The position numbers and the translations under genes were made by a program. A stretch of DNA of 64,000 nt. Origin: Bradyrhizobium barranii subsp. barranii. GTDB lineage: Bacteria > Pseudomonadota > Alphaproteobacteria > Rhizobiales > Xanthobacteraceae. The stretch's first letter is position 1, and each line of letters starts with the position of its first letter. The notes beneath the pieces are model-generated. The model was not told where the DNA came from and did no database searches. It was given only the letters and a program-made list of their open reading frames with translations. Positions 1-10,261 of this stretch are shown piece after piece. The stretch is taken from positions 10,523,501 through 10,587,500 of the forward strand of contig NZ_CP086136.1 in NCBI RefSeq assembly GCF_017565645.3, given 5' to 3'.

Positions 1-368
1 TAGGGCTGGAGCGCACCGGCATCGATGCCGGCGTCATTGGCGCTGACCATGCAGCGGACGCCGGAGACGAAGCCGATGCCGGAGATGACGCCGCCGCCGG
101 GCACGCTCTTGTTCGCATCTGATACGTCGAACATGTAGCCGGCGAGCGTCGACAGCTCGATGAAGGGCGCGCCGGGATCGAGCACCAGCGCGACGCGTTC
201 GCGCGGCAGCAGCTGGCCGCGCTTGTGGAAGCGATCCTTTGCCGCCGCCGACGCCGCACGCGTGCGCTCTTCCAGCGCGCGCATGCGGTCGATCAGCGCG
301 AGCATGCCGTCGCGGTTGGCGTGGTAGGCGGCGCTGCCGGGGGAAATGGTGTTGTCGAGAATGGACAT
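1..368 (-). CDS. Acyl-CoA carboxylase carboxyltransferase (beta) subunit, N-terminal part
   Basis: Open to the left edge, so only the first 122 codons are present. The ATG at 368 begins MSILDNTISPGSAAYHANRD. An Arg/Ala-rich helix and the segment HKRGQLLPRERVALVLDPG follow, which is the usual opening of biotin-dependent acyl-CoA carboxylase carboxyltransferases (propionyl-, methylcrotonyl- or geranyl-CoA carboxylase beta chains). Next come the FIELSTLAGYMFD and GGGVISGIGFVSG stretches of the first crotonase-like half. The family moves carboxyl groups from carboxybiotin to an acyl-CoA; the substrate cannot be told from this fragment. It lies downstream of the BKACE gene on the same strand, separated by a palindromic repeat, which suggests one catabolic set. 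Confidence 0.85.
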   Translation of the reverse strand, partial: MSILDNTISPGSAAYHANRDGMLALIDRMRALEERTRAASAAAKDRFHKRGQLLPRERVALVLDPGAPFIELSTLAGYMFDVSDANKSVPGGGVISGIGFVSGVRCMVSANDAGIDAGALQP

Positions 369-382
369 AACTCTATCCTGCT

Positions 383-468
383 CGTCATTGCGAGGAGCGA
401 AGCGACGAAGCAATCCAGACCGTCACCGCGGAAAGACCCTGGATTGCTTCGCTTCGCTCGCAATGACG
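383..468. repeat. Palindromic intergenic repeat, family A, copy 1
   Basis: An imperfect inverted repeat of about 86 bp opening with CGTCATTGCGAG and closing with CTCGCAATGACG. Inner arms contain GAAGCAATCCAG and its complement CTGGATTGCTTC. Five more copies occur in this window (13551, 37949, 48730, 57943, 60573). It lies between two same-strand genes and could fold into a long hairpin in their mRNA. This type is common between genes in Bradyrhizobium. Confidence 0.9.
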
Positions 469-482
469 GTTGAGGCGATACC

Positions 483-1349
483 TTACCTATTCGTCCCAAA
501 GATCTTCCGCGCCTCGGCGGGGCTTGCGATCTCGCGGCCCGCACGGCGGGCGCAGGCGGCGATGGCTTCGATGAGCTGGCCATTCGAGGTCACCTTCTTG
601 CCGTTGGCGAGATAGAAGGCATCCTCCAAACCTGTGCGCAGGTGGCCACCGAGTTCGGCGCAGCGCTGGTGCAGCGGCCAGATCTCTTCGCGGCCGATCG
701 CGGTGACCTGGAAATGCGCCTCGGGGCGCTTCAGCTTGATCAGGATCGGCAGCAGATCAGGATCGGACGGCATGCCGGAGGCAACACCCATCACGAAATT
801 ATATTCGAGCGGGCCTTTGTACATGCCGACCTGGTGGTACATGCCGACACAGCGGACGATGCCGACGTCGAAACATTCGAACTCAGGGATGGTGCCGACG
901 GCGTTCATGACGTCGAGATAGTCCTTCACCTTCTCGACCGCGTTGTCGAACATCATCGGCGGCCAGGCCCAGGTGTTGTCGGCTTTCACCTTCAGATAGT
1001 TCAGCGAGCCGGCGTTGCAGGCCGCGATCTCGGGCCTGGTCTCGCGGATGCAGTCGAGCGCGCCGCTGTAGTTCGGCCCTGAGACGCCCGAGGTGTGATT
1101 GATAATGACGCCGGGGCAGGCCTCGCGGATGGCCTGCTGAATCTCCTTGCTGACGCTCACGTCCCAGGACGGCAGGTGCCCCTTGTCCGGCGCCTGCTGG
1201 CGCAGATGGATGTGCATGATGCTGGCGCCGGCGTCGAACGCAGCCTTGGCTTCGCGCGCCATCTGCTCGGGCGTCACAGGCACGTTGTGCTGCTTCGGGT
1301 CGGTGAGCACGCCGTTCAGCGCGCAGGTGATGACGGCCTTGTCGCTCAT
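483..1349 (-). CDS. Beta-keto acid cleavage enzyme (BKACE, DUF849 family)
   Basis: The protein has 288 residues from the ATG at 1349 (MSDKAVITCALNG); a start six codons upstream at 1367 is possible but does not match the family N-terminus. BKACE enzymes condense a beta-keto acid with acetyl-CoA to give acetoacetate plus a new acyl-CoA. The best-known member is 3-keto-5-aminohexanoate cleavage enzyme (Kce). The metal-binding pair is visible as His46 and His48 in GASIMHIHLR, the same positions as in Kce. Substrate choice varies widely in the family and cannot be assigned. The neighbours are an acyl-CoA carboxylase subunit and, upstream, an AraC regulator and acyl-CoA dehydrogenases, so degradation of an acid is likely. 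Confidence 0.9.
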   Translation of the reverse strand: MSDKAVITCALNGVLTDPKQHNVPVTPEQMAREAKAAFDAGASIMHIHLRQQAPDKGHLPSWDVSVSKEIQQAIREACPGVIINHTSGVSGPNYSGALDCIRETRPEIAACNAGSLNYLKVKADNTWAWPPMMFDNAVEKVKDYLDVMNAVGTIPEFECFDVGIVRCVGMYHQVGMYKGPLEYNFVMGVASGMPSDPDLLPILIKLKRPEAHFQVTAIGREEIWPLHQRCAELGGHLRTGLEDAFYLANGKKVTSNGQLIEAIAACARRAGREIASPAEARKIFGTNR

Positions 1350-1446
1350 GCCAAAAATGTCTCGCACGTTGAGAATTCAACGCTTGCGATCATGGGACGC
1401 GCGGGTATGCGGCTTCTTGCGCGGAGAAGCTGGAAGGCACGGCTAT

Positions 1447-1539
1447 CGTAGGGTGGGCCAAGGCGCTCTCGCGCCGTGCCCACCACGTCTTGGCGCTGAA
1501 CGAAGATGGTGGGCACGCTTTCGCTTTGCCCACCCTACG
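1447..1539. repeat. Intergenic inverted repeat, family D, copy 1
   Basis: Opens with CGTAGGGTGGGC and closes with GCCCACCCTACG, with a looser symmetric middle. It sits between the BKACE gene and the araC-type gene, both on the minus strand. A related element is at 48828-48890; 17813-17872 shares its central TTCGAGCTACGGCGGACAAG block. Confidence 0.75.
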
Positions 1540-1548
1540 AGAGCGCGC

Positions 1549-2349
1549 CTAACTCGCCTCCGCGAGCCTCACCGTCTCGGTGCTGCGGTAGATCGCGAGG
1601 TCGCGCGAGCCGACGAAGATCGCGCGCGGTTTCAATCCATAGAAGCGCCGGATCGAATGGCTGAAATGGGTCGAGTCGGGATAGCCGATGTCTTGCGCGA
1701 GATGGGCGAGATTGAGGTCCTGGTTGGCGAAGTGCAGCAAATGCCGCGCGCGCTTCCAGGCGCGGAAGGAGCGGAACGAAATGCCGGTCTCCTCCTTGAA
1801 CAGATGCAGGAAGCGCGAGGCCGAGAGCCCCGCTTCGGTGGCGCACGTATCCGCCGTCACCGGCTCGCCGGAGAAGCGGCCGATGCGGGCGACGGCGCGC
1901 ATCACGCGCGGATCGAGCACGCGACGCGGCAACGCCTCGCCAAAGCACATCTCGTCGAATTCGGCGGTGGTGATGTCGCCATAGCGGCGCTGGCGCAGCA
2001 GCGTGTAGGCGGCGAGGATCTTGCGGGCATAGACGGCCCGGTCAGGTCCGGTCAGCCGCGCGGCCAGGGCCTCGATCACGCCGTCCGGCATGCTTTCCGG
2101 CTCGAGCGTCACGCTGATTGCAGTGCGGTAGTCGCTGGCGATGGAATGCCGCTGGTTCGGCAGGGTGACGAACAGCTCGCCGGTGGCGAGAACGTCGTCG
2201 ATCGTCAGATGCAGGCTGCCCTTCACAGCGACATAGACGTGGCAGCAGCCGGGGGTGCGCTTGCGGGGGCGGCCGAGCAGGCCGGCATAGAATACCCGCT
2301 CCGGCGTGATCAGCATCAGATGGTCGGATTCGCGACCGTTATCTTCCAT
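1549..2349 (-). CDS. AraC-family transcriptional regulator
   Basis: The protein has 266 residues and a strong Shine-Dalgarno (AGGAGGATCCCA) just before the ATG. The C-terminal third (about residues 165-262) holds the two helix-turn-helix units of AraC/XylS proteins, with the typical FLHLFKEETGISFRSF and DIGYPDSTHFSHSIRRFYG stretches. The N-terminal part looks like a cupin-type sensing domain. It lies between the GST/acyl-CoA dehydrogenase genes and the BKACE gene, so it is a reasonable candidate regulator of either set. The inducer is unknown. Confidence 0.9.
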   Translation of the reverse strand: MEDNGRESDHLMLITPERVFYAGLLGRPRKRTPGCCHVYVAVKGSLHLTIDDVLATGELFVTLPNQRHSIASDYRTAISVTLEPESMPDGVIEALAARLTGPDRAVYARKILAAYTLLRQRRYGDITTAEFDEMCFGEALPRRVLDPRVMRAVARIGRFSGEPVTADTCATEAGLSASRFLHLFKEETGISFRSFRAWKRARHLLHFANQDLNLAHLAQDIGYPDSTHFSHSIRRFYGLKPRAIFVGSRDLAIYRSTETVRLAEAS

Positions 2350-2524
2350 TGGGATCCTCCTCGCGCGGCTCTTTGGCCGCTGCGGACGGAGGTCACCTTA
2401 GCGGAAATTTGGGCGCTGTCACGGCGCGATAGCGCTGTCATGGCGCGCAAAAGATTACCATTCCGGGACGATGATCAGTCGTCCCGGAACCGCGATGAGA
2501 CCGCAGTCCCATCCTGCGGAATGC

Positions 2525-3180
2525 TTACGCCCTCACGCGCGGCGCAACATTCTGCTCGACGCCGGCCTTCTGCTCCGCAGCAACCGCGCGCTTGAATCCT
2601 TCGCGTTGCTGCAATCGCGCCCAATACGCTGCGACATTTGGCCCGAAATCCTTGGCGAGCCCGACATTGTTGGCGAGCCGGAGCGCGTAGCCGATGACAA
2701 TGTCAGCGGCAGTGAAGCGGCCTGCGCACAATGTTTCGGCATTGGCCGTCGCCGCCTCGACCGCGCGCAGGCGCCCCAGGAACCATTTTGCATAGTCCCC
2801 GGCGACCTGCGGATTGCGGCGCTCCTCCGGCTCGAGCTGGGTGTATCGGAGCACCAGCGTCTGCGGGAAGGTTAACGTGGCATCGCTGAAATACATCCAG
2901 TTCAGGAACGCGCCATAGGCGGGATCTTCGGGTCCGACCATCAACGGCGTCGGTCCGTGCTTGATGCCAAGGTAATGGCAGATGCCGGAGGACTCGGTCA
3001 TCTTCGTCTCGCCGTCGACCATGAAGGGAATGGTGCCGAGCGGATTGAGCGCAAGGTACTCCTTGGCGAAGACCCGCGGCGGGAACGGCAGCATCTTCAA
3101 TTCATACGGAAGCCCCATCTCCTCCAGCATCCAGAGCGGACGGAACGAGCGCGCGGCGTCGCAGTGATAGAGCGTGATCA

Positions 3181-3181
<1 letters not shown>
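2525..3181 (-). CDS. Glutathione S-transferase family protein
   Basis: The protein has 218 residues. The N-terminal thioredoxin fold (about 1-78) opens MITLYHCDAARSFRPLWMLE. The cis-proline loop is in NPLGTIPFMVDG and the glutathione-gripping segment TESSGICHYL follows. The rest is the helical C-terminal domain. Its ATG shares one base with the stop of the upstream acyl-CoA dehydrogenase (TGATG), so the two are translationally coupled. GSTs in catabolic operons often act on electrophilic intermediates, but the substrate is not identifiable here. Confidence 0.9.
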
Positions 3182-4344
<1,163 letters not shown>

Positions 4345-4355
4345 TCTATCCTCTC

Positions 4356-4457
4356 GTCATTCCGGGGCATCGCGAAGCGATGAGCCCGGAATCCATTCCT
4401 CTACGGTGTATGCGGCCCGATGGATTCCGGGCTCGCGCTCCGCGCGCCCCGGAATGA
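4356..4457. repeat. Palindromic intergenic repeat, family B
   Basis: An inverted repeat whose outer arms are GTCATTCCGGGG and CCCCGGAATGAC, with inner arms GCCCGGAATCCAT and ATGGATTCCGGGC. It fills the gap between two co-directional acyl-CoA dehydrogenase genes and could form a long hairpin in their shared transcript. Confidence 0.85.
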
Positions 4458-4464
4458 CAGAAAG

Positions 4465-5601
4465 TCACAGCCCCATCTGCCGCGACGCCAGATCCTTCAT
4501 GATCTCCTCCGTCCCGCCGCCGATGGCGTTGACCTTGACCTCGCGGTAGATGCGCTCGGCCTTGATGCCGCGCATGAAGCCGGCGCCGCCGAAGATCTGC
4601 ACGGCTTCCGAGGCACAGAACGCCATGGTCTGCGTCGCCTGGTTCTTCATCATGCAGATCTCGGCGACCGGGCTCTCGCCCTGCTCGAGCCGCCAGGCCA
4701 GTAATTCCAGCATCGACTGGGATGCCGCGACCTTCTGCGCCATGTCGACGATCTTGTGACGGATGACCTGGTGCTGGGCGAGCGGCTTGCCAAAAGTCTT
4801 GCGCTCCTTGGCATAGGCGATCGCCTCGTCGAGGCAGACCCGCGCGAAGGCGGTGCAGCCCGCCGCCATGCCCATGCGTTCGCTGTTGAAATTCCGCATG
4901 ATGATCTTGAAGCCCTGGCCTTCCTCGCCGATCAGATTTTCGGCCGGCACGCGGCAGTCGTCGAAATGCAGCGTCGCGGTGTCGGAGGCCCACCAGCCCA
5001 TCTTCTTCAGTTTCGTGCGTGACAGGCCGGGCGTGTCGCCCTCGATCAGGAGCAGGCTGACGCCGCCGGCGCCCTCGCCGCCGGTACGCACCGCAACGGT
5101 CAGATAATCGGCGCGCATCCCTGAGGTGATGAAGGTCTTCTCGCCGGTCACGACGTAGTGATCGCCATCGCGCCGCGCCCTGGTGCGGAGGTTCGCCACA
5201 TCCGAGCCGCCACCCGGCTCGGTGATCGCCAACGCGGAGATCTTCTCGCCTGACAGCACTTGCGGTAGCACCCGCGCCTTCACTTCCGGGCGCGCCGCCC
5301 GCGCGATCGGCGGCGAGCCGATGGTGTGGCTCATCAGGCTGGCGCTGACCCCGCCGGCCCCGGCACGCGCCAATTCCTGGCTCGCGACGATCTTCATGAA
5401 CTGGTCGGCGGCGATCCCGCCATATTCCTCGGGGAATCCGAGCCCCAACAGGCCAATCTCGGCCGCCTTGCGATAGAGCACGCGGGGAAATTCGCCAGCC
5501 TCGTCCCATTCATGGGCAAAGGGCGTGATCTCTTTCTCGACGAAGCGGCGCATCACCTCGCGGAAGGCGTCATGCTCGTCGGTATAAAACGGGCTCTTCA
5601 T
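4465..5601 (-). CDS. Acyl-CoA dehydrogenase
   Basis: The protein has 378 residues from the ATG at 5601 (MKSPFYTDEHDAFREVMRRF). The reading frame is open 17 codons further, but that part is not family-like. The FAD/substrate signature is ALAITEPGGGSDVANL, the central domain has EKTFITSGMRADYL, and the C-terminus has GGGTEEIMKDL with the catalytic glutamate region. The FAD-linked reaction is the first step of acyl-CoA beta-oxidation. It is first in the minus-strand run with a second dehydrogenase and a GST, and divergent from an acyl-CoA synthetase that probably makes its substrate. Confidence 0.92.
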   Translation of the reverse strand: MKSPFYTDEHDAFREVMRRFVEKEITPFAHEWDEAGEFPRVLYRKAAEIGLLGLGFPEEYGGIAADQFMKIVASQELARAGAGGVSASLMSHTIGSPPIARAARPEVKARVLPQVLSGEKISALAITEPGGGSDVANLRTRARRDGDHYVVTGEKTFITSGMRADYLTVAVRTGGEGAGGVSLLLIEGDTPGLSRTKLKKMGWWASDTATLHFDDCRVPAENLIGEEGQGFKIIMRNFNSERMGMAAGCTAFARVCLDEAIAYAKERKTFGKPLAQHQVIRHKIVDMAQKVAASQSMLELLAWRLEQGESPVAEICMMKNQATQTMAFCASEAVQIFGGAGFMRGIKAERIYREVKVNAIGGGTEEIMKDLASRQMGL

Positions 5602-5866
5602 CGTCGTCTCGCCCTGCTGGCGGATTCGTGTTGGCCACCATGGCCGGAACATCTGCCGTTCACTTGCGCAGAGTGGCTGACCGGGGGAACCGCTCCACGC
5701 AGCCTAAGGCCTAGCAACTCAACGCAAGACGATTTTCGCCCCCCGCAGGCCAACTCCGGGGCAAAAAAAGACGTGCGCACAAACTCCGGCTGGCCCCAGG
5801 GCCACGCCGGGCATGGTGCCCGGCAAATAGGGACGCAGGCGGCACAAGACCGCCGAGGGAGGGATT

Positions 5867-7417
5867 TTGGCCGTTCGTTATTACGACTGGATCGTCCATC
5901 ACGGCCGCCGTACGCCTGACAAGGTCGCGGTGATCGACCTCGCGAGCGAGCGCCGCTTCACCTATTCGCAGCTCGACGACCGCGTCTCGCGCCTGGCCGG
6001 ATTTCTCCGTGACGCGCTCAAGGTGTCGCGCGGCGACCGCGTCGCCGTGCTGGCGCTGAACACGACCGATACGCTGGAGGTGCAGTTCGCCTGCGGACGG
6101 CTCGGCGCGGTCTTCGTGCCGCTGAACACCCGCCTCACCGTTCCCGAGCTCCAGTTCATCACCGGCGATTGCGCGCCGAAGGTGATGATCCACGACACCG
6201 ATCTGGCCGAGACCGCGCTCGCCGTCGCAAAGCTCTGCAACGTCACGACCAGCCTGCTGCTCGGCCGCGGCGGCAGCTATGAGGCCGGCATCGCGTCCGC
6301 CAAGGCGCTCGCCCGCGCCGAGGAGGTCACGCTCGATAACGTCTCGACCATCATGTACACGTCGGGCACCACGGGCCATCCCAAGGGCGCGACCATCACC
6401 CATGGCATGACCTTCTGGAATTGCGTCAATCTCGGCGGCCCCGCCTGCATCGGGCCGGCCTCGGTGCTGCTGACCGTGCTGCCGCTGTTCCACACCGGCG
6501 GGCTCAATTGCTACACCAACCCGGTGCTGCATGCCGGCGGCACCGTGATGATCATGCGCGCCTTCGATCCCGGCACGGCGCTCGGCCTGATCAACGATCC
6601 CGCGCAGGGTATCAACGTGTTCTTCGGTGTGCCCGCGATCTACCAGTTCATGGCGCAGCATCCGGCCTTCGCGACGACTGACCTGACCCGGCTGATCGTC
6701 TGCGGTGTCGGCGGCGCGCCGATGCCGGTGCCGCTGCTGAAAGTGTGGGAGGCGCGCGGCGTCGCGCTCCAGCAGGGCTACGGCATGACCGAGACCTCGC
6801 CCGCCGTGCTGGTGCTGGATCGCGAGGATGCGGCGCGCAAGGCGGGCTCGGCCGGCAAGCCGGTGCTGCACACCGAGGTGCGGATCGTGCGACCCGACGG
6901 CAGCGATGCCGATGTCGGCGAACTCGGCGAGCTCTGGGTCAAGGGCCCGAACATCACGCCGGGCTACTGGAACAGGCCGGAGGCAAACAAGACGTCCTTC
7001 ACCGACGGCTGGCTGCACACGGGCGATGCGACGCGCGTCGACGAGGAAGGCTTCTACTATATCGTCGACCGCTGGAAGGACATGTACATCTCGGGCGGCG
7101 AGAACGTCTATCCGGCCGAGGTCGAGAACGTCCTGCATCAGCTCACCGCGATCGCGGAAGCCGCCGTGATCGGCATTCCCGATCCGCAATGGGGCGAGGT
7201 AGGCCTCGCCATCGTCGCGGCCAAGCCCGGTCAGCGGCTGACCGAGGCGGATGTCTTTGCGCACTGCGCGGCCAATCTCGCGCGCTTCAAATGCCCGCGA
7301 CAGGTGCGCTTCGTCGATGCGCTGCCGCACAACGCCACCGGCAAGATCCACAAGCCGACCTTGCGGAAAGAATTTTCGGTGGCGTCCGAAGTCGACAAGA
7401 AAGTCGCCAACGCCTGA
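5867..7417 (+). CDS. AMP-forming acyl-CoA synthetase
   Basis: The protein has 516 residues and starts with TTG at 5867 (MAVRYYDWIVHHGRRTPDKV), preceded by GAGGGAGGGA, a strong ribosome binding site. ANL-superfamily motifs are in order: the P-loop-like YTSGTTGHPKGA, the A5 motif GYGMTETSPAV, the hinge region GDATRVDEEGFYYIVDRWKD, and the C-terminal NATGKIHKP with the catalytic lysine. It activates a carboxylic acid as acyl-AMP, then acyl-CoA. Its divergence from two acyl-CoA dehydrogenases suggests it feeds them. The 265-bp gap upstream (5602-5866) must hold both promoters; I see no further gene there. Confidence 0.93.
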   Translation: MAVRYYDWIVHHGRRTPDKVAVIDLASERRFTYSQLDDRVSRLAGFLRDALKVSRGDRVAVLALNTTDTLEVQFACGRLGAVFVPLNTRLTVPELQFITGDCAPKVMIHDTDLAETALAVAKLCNVTTSLLLGRGGSYEAGIASAKALARAEEVTLDNVSTIMYTSGTTGHPKGATITHGMTFWNCVNLGGPACIGPASVLLTVLPLFHTGGLNCYTNPVLHAGGTVMIMRAFDPGTALGLINDPAQGINVFFGVPAIYQFMAQHPAFATTDLTRLIVCGVGGAPMPVPLLKVWEARGVALQQGYGMTETSPAVLVLDREDAARKAGSAGKPVLHTEVRIVRPDGSDADVGELGELWVKGPNITPGYWNRPEANKTSFTDGWLHTGDATRVDEEGFYYIVDRWKDMYISGGENVYPAEVENVLHQLTAIAEAAVIGIPDPQWGEVGLAIVAAKPGQRLTEADVFAHCAANLARFKCPRQVRFVDALPHNATGKIHKPTLRKEFSVASEVDKKVANA

Positions 7418-7420
7418 TCA

Positions 7421-7448
7421 AAGCGCCCCTTGCGGGCGCTTCTTCGTT
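7421..7448 (+). terminator. Rho-independent terminator after the acyl-CoA synthetase gene
   Basis: A GC-rich hairpin, AAGCGCCC-CTT-GCGGGCGCTT, begins a few bases after the stop codon and is followed by a T-rich tract (TCTTCGTTT). It would separate the synthetase from the binding protein, or act as a partial terminator. Confidence 0.7.
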
Positions 7449-7505
7449 TCTGACGTGCCTGCTCCAACCCAGAAGAAACCGCAAAGAAAACCCCAAGGAA
7501 TTTTC

Positions 7506-8726
7506 ATGAACAAGAAACTCTCCCTGCTTGCCGCAGCAACGGCGTTGACGCTGCTTGCGATCCCGTCCGCGTATGCGCAGAAGGCGTACGACACCGGCGT
7601 CACCGACACCGAGATCAGGATCGGCAATGTCGAGGCCTATTCCGGCCCCGCCTCCGCCTACGGCATCATCGGCAAGACCGAGGAAGCCTATTTCAAGATG
7701 ATCAACGACCAGGGCGGCATCAACGGCCGCAAGATCAACTGGATCTCCTATGACGACGGCTACTCGCCGCCGAAGACCGTGGAGCAGATCCGCAAGCTGA
7801 TCGAGAGCGACGAGGTCTTCCTGGTCTTCAACGCGCTGGGCACGCCGACCCAGACCGCCGTGCAGAAATATCACAATTCAAAGAAGGTGCCGCAGCTCTT
7901 CCTCGCCACCGGCGCCAGCAAGTGGAACGACCCGAAGAACTTTCCCTGGACCATGGGCTTCCAGCCCAGCTACCGGGTCGAGGCACAGATCTTCGCAAAA
8001 TACATTCTGAAGGAGAAGCCGGACGCGAAGGTCGCGATCTTCTATGCCAACGACGATTTCGGCAAAGACTACCTCGCCGGCATCAAGGACGTGCTCGGCG
8101 AAAAGGCGTCGAAGCTGATCGTGGCGGAGGAGAGCTACGAGACCTCGGAGCCGTCGATCGACGCCCACATCGTCAAGCTCAAGGGCACCGGCGCCGATGT
8201 CTTCGTGAACATCGCAACCCCGAAATTCGCGGCCCAGGCCATCAAGAAGATCGCGGAGCTGGAGTGGAAGCCGATGCACCTGATGACCGACGTCTCGGTC
8301 TCGATCGGCGCGGTGATGAAGCCGGCCGGCCTCGAGGCATCCGAGGGCGTGCTGTCGGCCGGCTATCTGAAGGATGCGTCGGATCCGCAGTGGAAGGACG
8401 ACGAGGGCATGAAGAAGTTCATGACCTTTATCGACAAGTACATGCCCGGCGCAAACATCTCGGACGCCAATCTGGTTTACGCCTATGCCGCAGCCCAGAC
8501 GATGGTGCAGGTGCTGAAGCAGTCGGGCGACAATCTGACCCGTGAGAACGTGATGAAGCAGGCCGCGAGCCTCAAGGACTTCGTCCCTGACACGCTGATC
8601 CCGGGGATCAAGATCAACACCTCGGCCACCGACTTCGCGCCAATCGAGCAGCTCAAGATGTGGCGGTTCAAGAAGGACCAGTGGGAGCTGTTCGGCGACA
8701 TCATCAGCGCCGAAACGGGCGGCTAG
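7506..8726 (+). CDS. ABC transporter substrate-binding protein, branched-chain amino acid (LivJ) type
   Basis: The protein has 406 residues. The ATG at 7506, after AAGGAA, gives a clear signal peptide (MNKKLSLLAAATALTLLAIP..., cleavage after AYA near residue 22). The open frame upstream lacks family character. The mature part begins with the typical TEIRIGNVEAYSGPASAYG and has the periplasmic-binding type I fold seen in LivJ/UrtA-like proteins. No permease or ATPase is adjacent, so it is an orphan component, or one serving a transporter elsewhere. Its place behind an acyl-CoA synthetase hints at capture of an aromatic or aliphatic acid. That is inference. Confidence 0.9.
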   Translation: MNKKLSLLAAATALTLLAIPSAYAQKAYDTGVTDTEIRIGNVEAYSGPASAYGIIGKTEEAYFKMINDQGGINGRKINWISYDDGYSPPKTVEQIRKLIESDEVFLVFNALGTPTQTAVQKYHNSKKVPQLFLATGASKWNDPKNFPWTMGFQPSYRVEAQIFAKYILKEKPDAKVAIFYANDDFGKDYLAGIKDVLGEKASKLIVAEESYETSEPSIDAHIVKLKGTGADVFVNIATPKFAAQAIKKIAELEWKPMHLMTDVSVSIGAVMKPAGLEASEGVLSAGYLKDASDPQWKDDEGMKKFMTFIDKYMPGANISDANLVYAYAAAQTMVQVLKQSGDNLTRENVMKQAASLKDFVPDTLIPGIKINTSATDFAPIEQLKMWRFKKDQWELFGDIISAETGG

Positions 8727-10213
8727 CCACGCATCGCAGCGACGGGCGGAGACGTGCAGCTGACGTCTTCGCCTGCACTGACGTCGATCCCCGCGACCGG
8801 CAGGCCGAGCCGGCGCGGGTCATCGATGGCCGCAAAGCGCGGACATGCCCATGCCAGGATCGCCCCGCCCAATGGCGGCAGATCGAGCTGAAGAACGAAG
8901 GCATCCGCGTCGATCGCGGTCGCGGCATCCGCAACGCGCACGCCGTCGAGATAGAACTGCACGCCGATCCGATCCAGCGGCCCGCGAATCTCCGGCGACG
9001 CGATCCGAATGATGGTGCGCCCAGGCGGCGCCTCGATCCGCAAGGCGGCTTCCGGCTCGCTCCAGCGGAAGCTGCGGCCCTGCCAGACCTCCCAGGCATG
9101 GAAGCCGGCCTGTGCGACCATCTGATCGCCGAGACTCTGCGCAGCTCCGCCAAGGCTTCCCCGAATATCACGGATACAATAGAGGCGCTGATAGTGGATC
9201 AGCGCGGCGATATAACGCTTCAGCCAGCGCGCGATGCTGCCGCGAGAGCCGCCCATGGTGAGCAGGGTCAGACTGCAGCGCGCATAGCCTGCCGACAAAC
9301 GTGCAAGGCCAAGCGCAAGGCGGTCGCCGGCCAGTGCGATCGCGCCCCAACGCCCGATCGCCTGCAGGCCTTCGCTTGTCACGCGGCCGGCGCGCATCCG
9401 TGCACCAAGGGCGCTACGCGCCAGCACGACGTTGAAGTCGCCGCGGCTGCTCCACTCGACCGGAGTTTCGAGCAGCTCGCTGCCGGGATCGTTGCGCGCT
9501 TCGCTGAGATGGCGGATCTCGCCCTGCACGAAATCGAGCGTGAATGTCTTCAGCTCGCCGATTTCGCCGATATAGTAGTGATGGAAGCGCGCCTCCTCGA
9601 GATAGCCGATCGTATGGCCCCTCGCGTGATACGCGGCGGCGAGCACCCATTCGGCGAAATGACCGAGCTCCTCACGCAGGCCGCCGCATTCCCAATAGAC
9701 GTCGCGCCGCGTCACGAAGCACTGGTCCAGCACCTTGCGCCAGGGATGCTGCTTCATGCCGAACTCGATGTCGGCCTGGTACATGGCGGCCTCCGCCACG
9801 GACAGCCGGTTATGGCAGATCGGCACCGATTGACAGGAGAACCCCGCCCAGTCGGGACGCGCGCCGATCGCGCGGATGCAGGCCTCCATCACGTCAGGCT
9901 CGGGCCGGCAATGCGACTCCGTAAAGAACAGATATTTGCCGCGGGCCTTGGCGGCGCCGAAGGCGCAGAGCCCGATGTCATGGTCCGAATTGGTGAATTC
10001 GAGGCGCGCTTTGCCGCCGGCCAGCGCCTTCAGCTCGTTGAGTGCCTCGAAATCAGGCGGCACCACCAGAATGATTTCGTAAAGCGATTTGTCGGCGGTC
10101 TGCGACGTCCAGCCGAGCCAGGACAGCTCCCACTGCCCGCGGTGATGTTCCAGCGGGATGATGATGGAGAACAGCGGAGATTCACCGCCGTATGGTGCGG
10201 GCACGTCCTGCAT
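8723..10213 (-). CDS. Family 2 glycosyltransferase-like protein
   Basis: The protein has 496 residues. The N-terminal region (about 12-240) is a GT-A fold: FSIIIPLEHHRGQWELSWLG, then a DHDIG segment and the TESHCRPEPDVMEA stretch that replaces the usual DxD surroundings. The remaining 250 residues contain no motif I recognise. No transmembrane run is obvious. The stop codon overlaps that of the convergent binding-protein gene inside a shared CTAG. It stands alone, so acceptor and sugar are unknown. A role in surface polysaccharide or glycoprotein synthesis is a guess. Confidence 0.75.
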   Translation of the reverse strand: MQDVPAPYGGESPLFSIIIPLEHHRGQWELSWLGWTSQTADKSLYEIILVVPPDFEALNELKALAGGKARLEFTNSDHDIGLCAFGAAKARGKYLFFTESHCRPEPDVMEACIRAIGARPDWAGFSCQSVPICHNRLSVAEAAMYQADIEFGMKQHPWRKVLDQCFVTRRDVYWECGGLREELGHFAEWVLAAAYHARGHTIGYLEEARFHHYYIGEIGELKTFTLDFVQGEIRHLSEARNDPGSELLETPVEWSSRGDFNVVLARSALGARMRAGRVTSEGLQAIGRWGAIALAGDRLALGLARLSAGYARCSLTLLTMGGSRGSIARWLKRYIAALIHYQRLYCIRDIRGSLGGAAQSLGDQMVAQAGFHAWEVWQGRSFRWSEPEAALRIEAPPGRTIIRIASPEIRGPLDRIGVQFYLDGVRVADAATAIDADAFVLQLDLPPLGGAILAWACPRFAAIDDPRRLGLPVAGIDVSAGEDVSCTSPPVAAMRG

Positions 10214-10261
10214 ATTCCCTTATAGACGCACGCGACGCCATTCCTGACTCTTTCTCGCGGA

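Noticed and set aside
4346..5509. 387-codon frame antisense in another phase to an acyl-CoA dehydrogenase
   Set aside because: Arg/Gly-rich low-complexity translation, fully covered by a real gene in a different frame; a high-GC shadow.
5711..7351. 546-codon minus-strand frame opposite the acyl-CoA synthetase
   Set aside because: Shadow of a gene with clear ANL motifs; no similarity of its own.
7251..7505. Longer N-terminus for the binding protein
   Set aside because: The extension crosses a terminator and lacks a signal peptide; the ATG at 7506 has a ribosome binding site and starts one.
8660..10225. 521-codon plus-strand frame opposite the glycosyltransferase
   Set aside because: Its His/Arg/Asp-rich translation has no motif; the minus-strand protein has family features.
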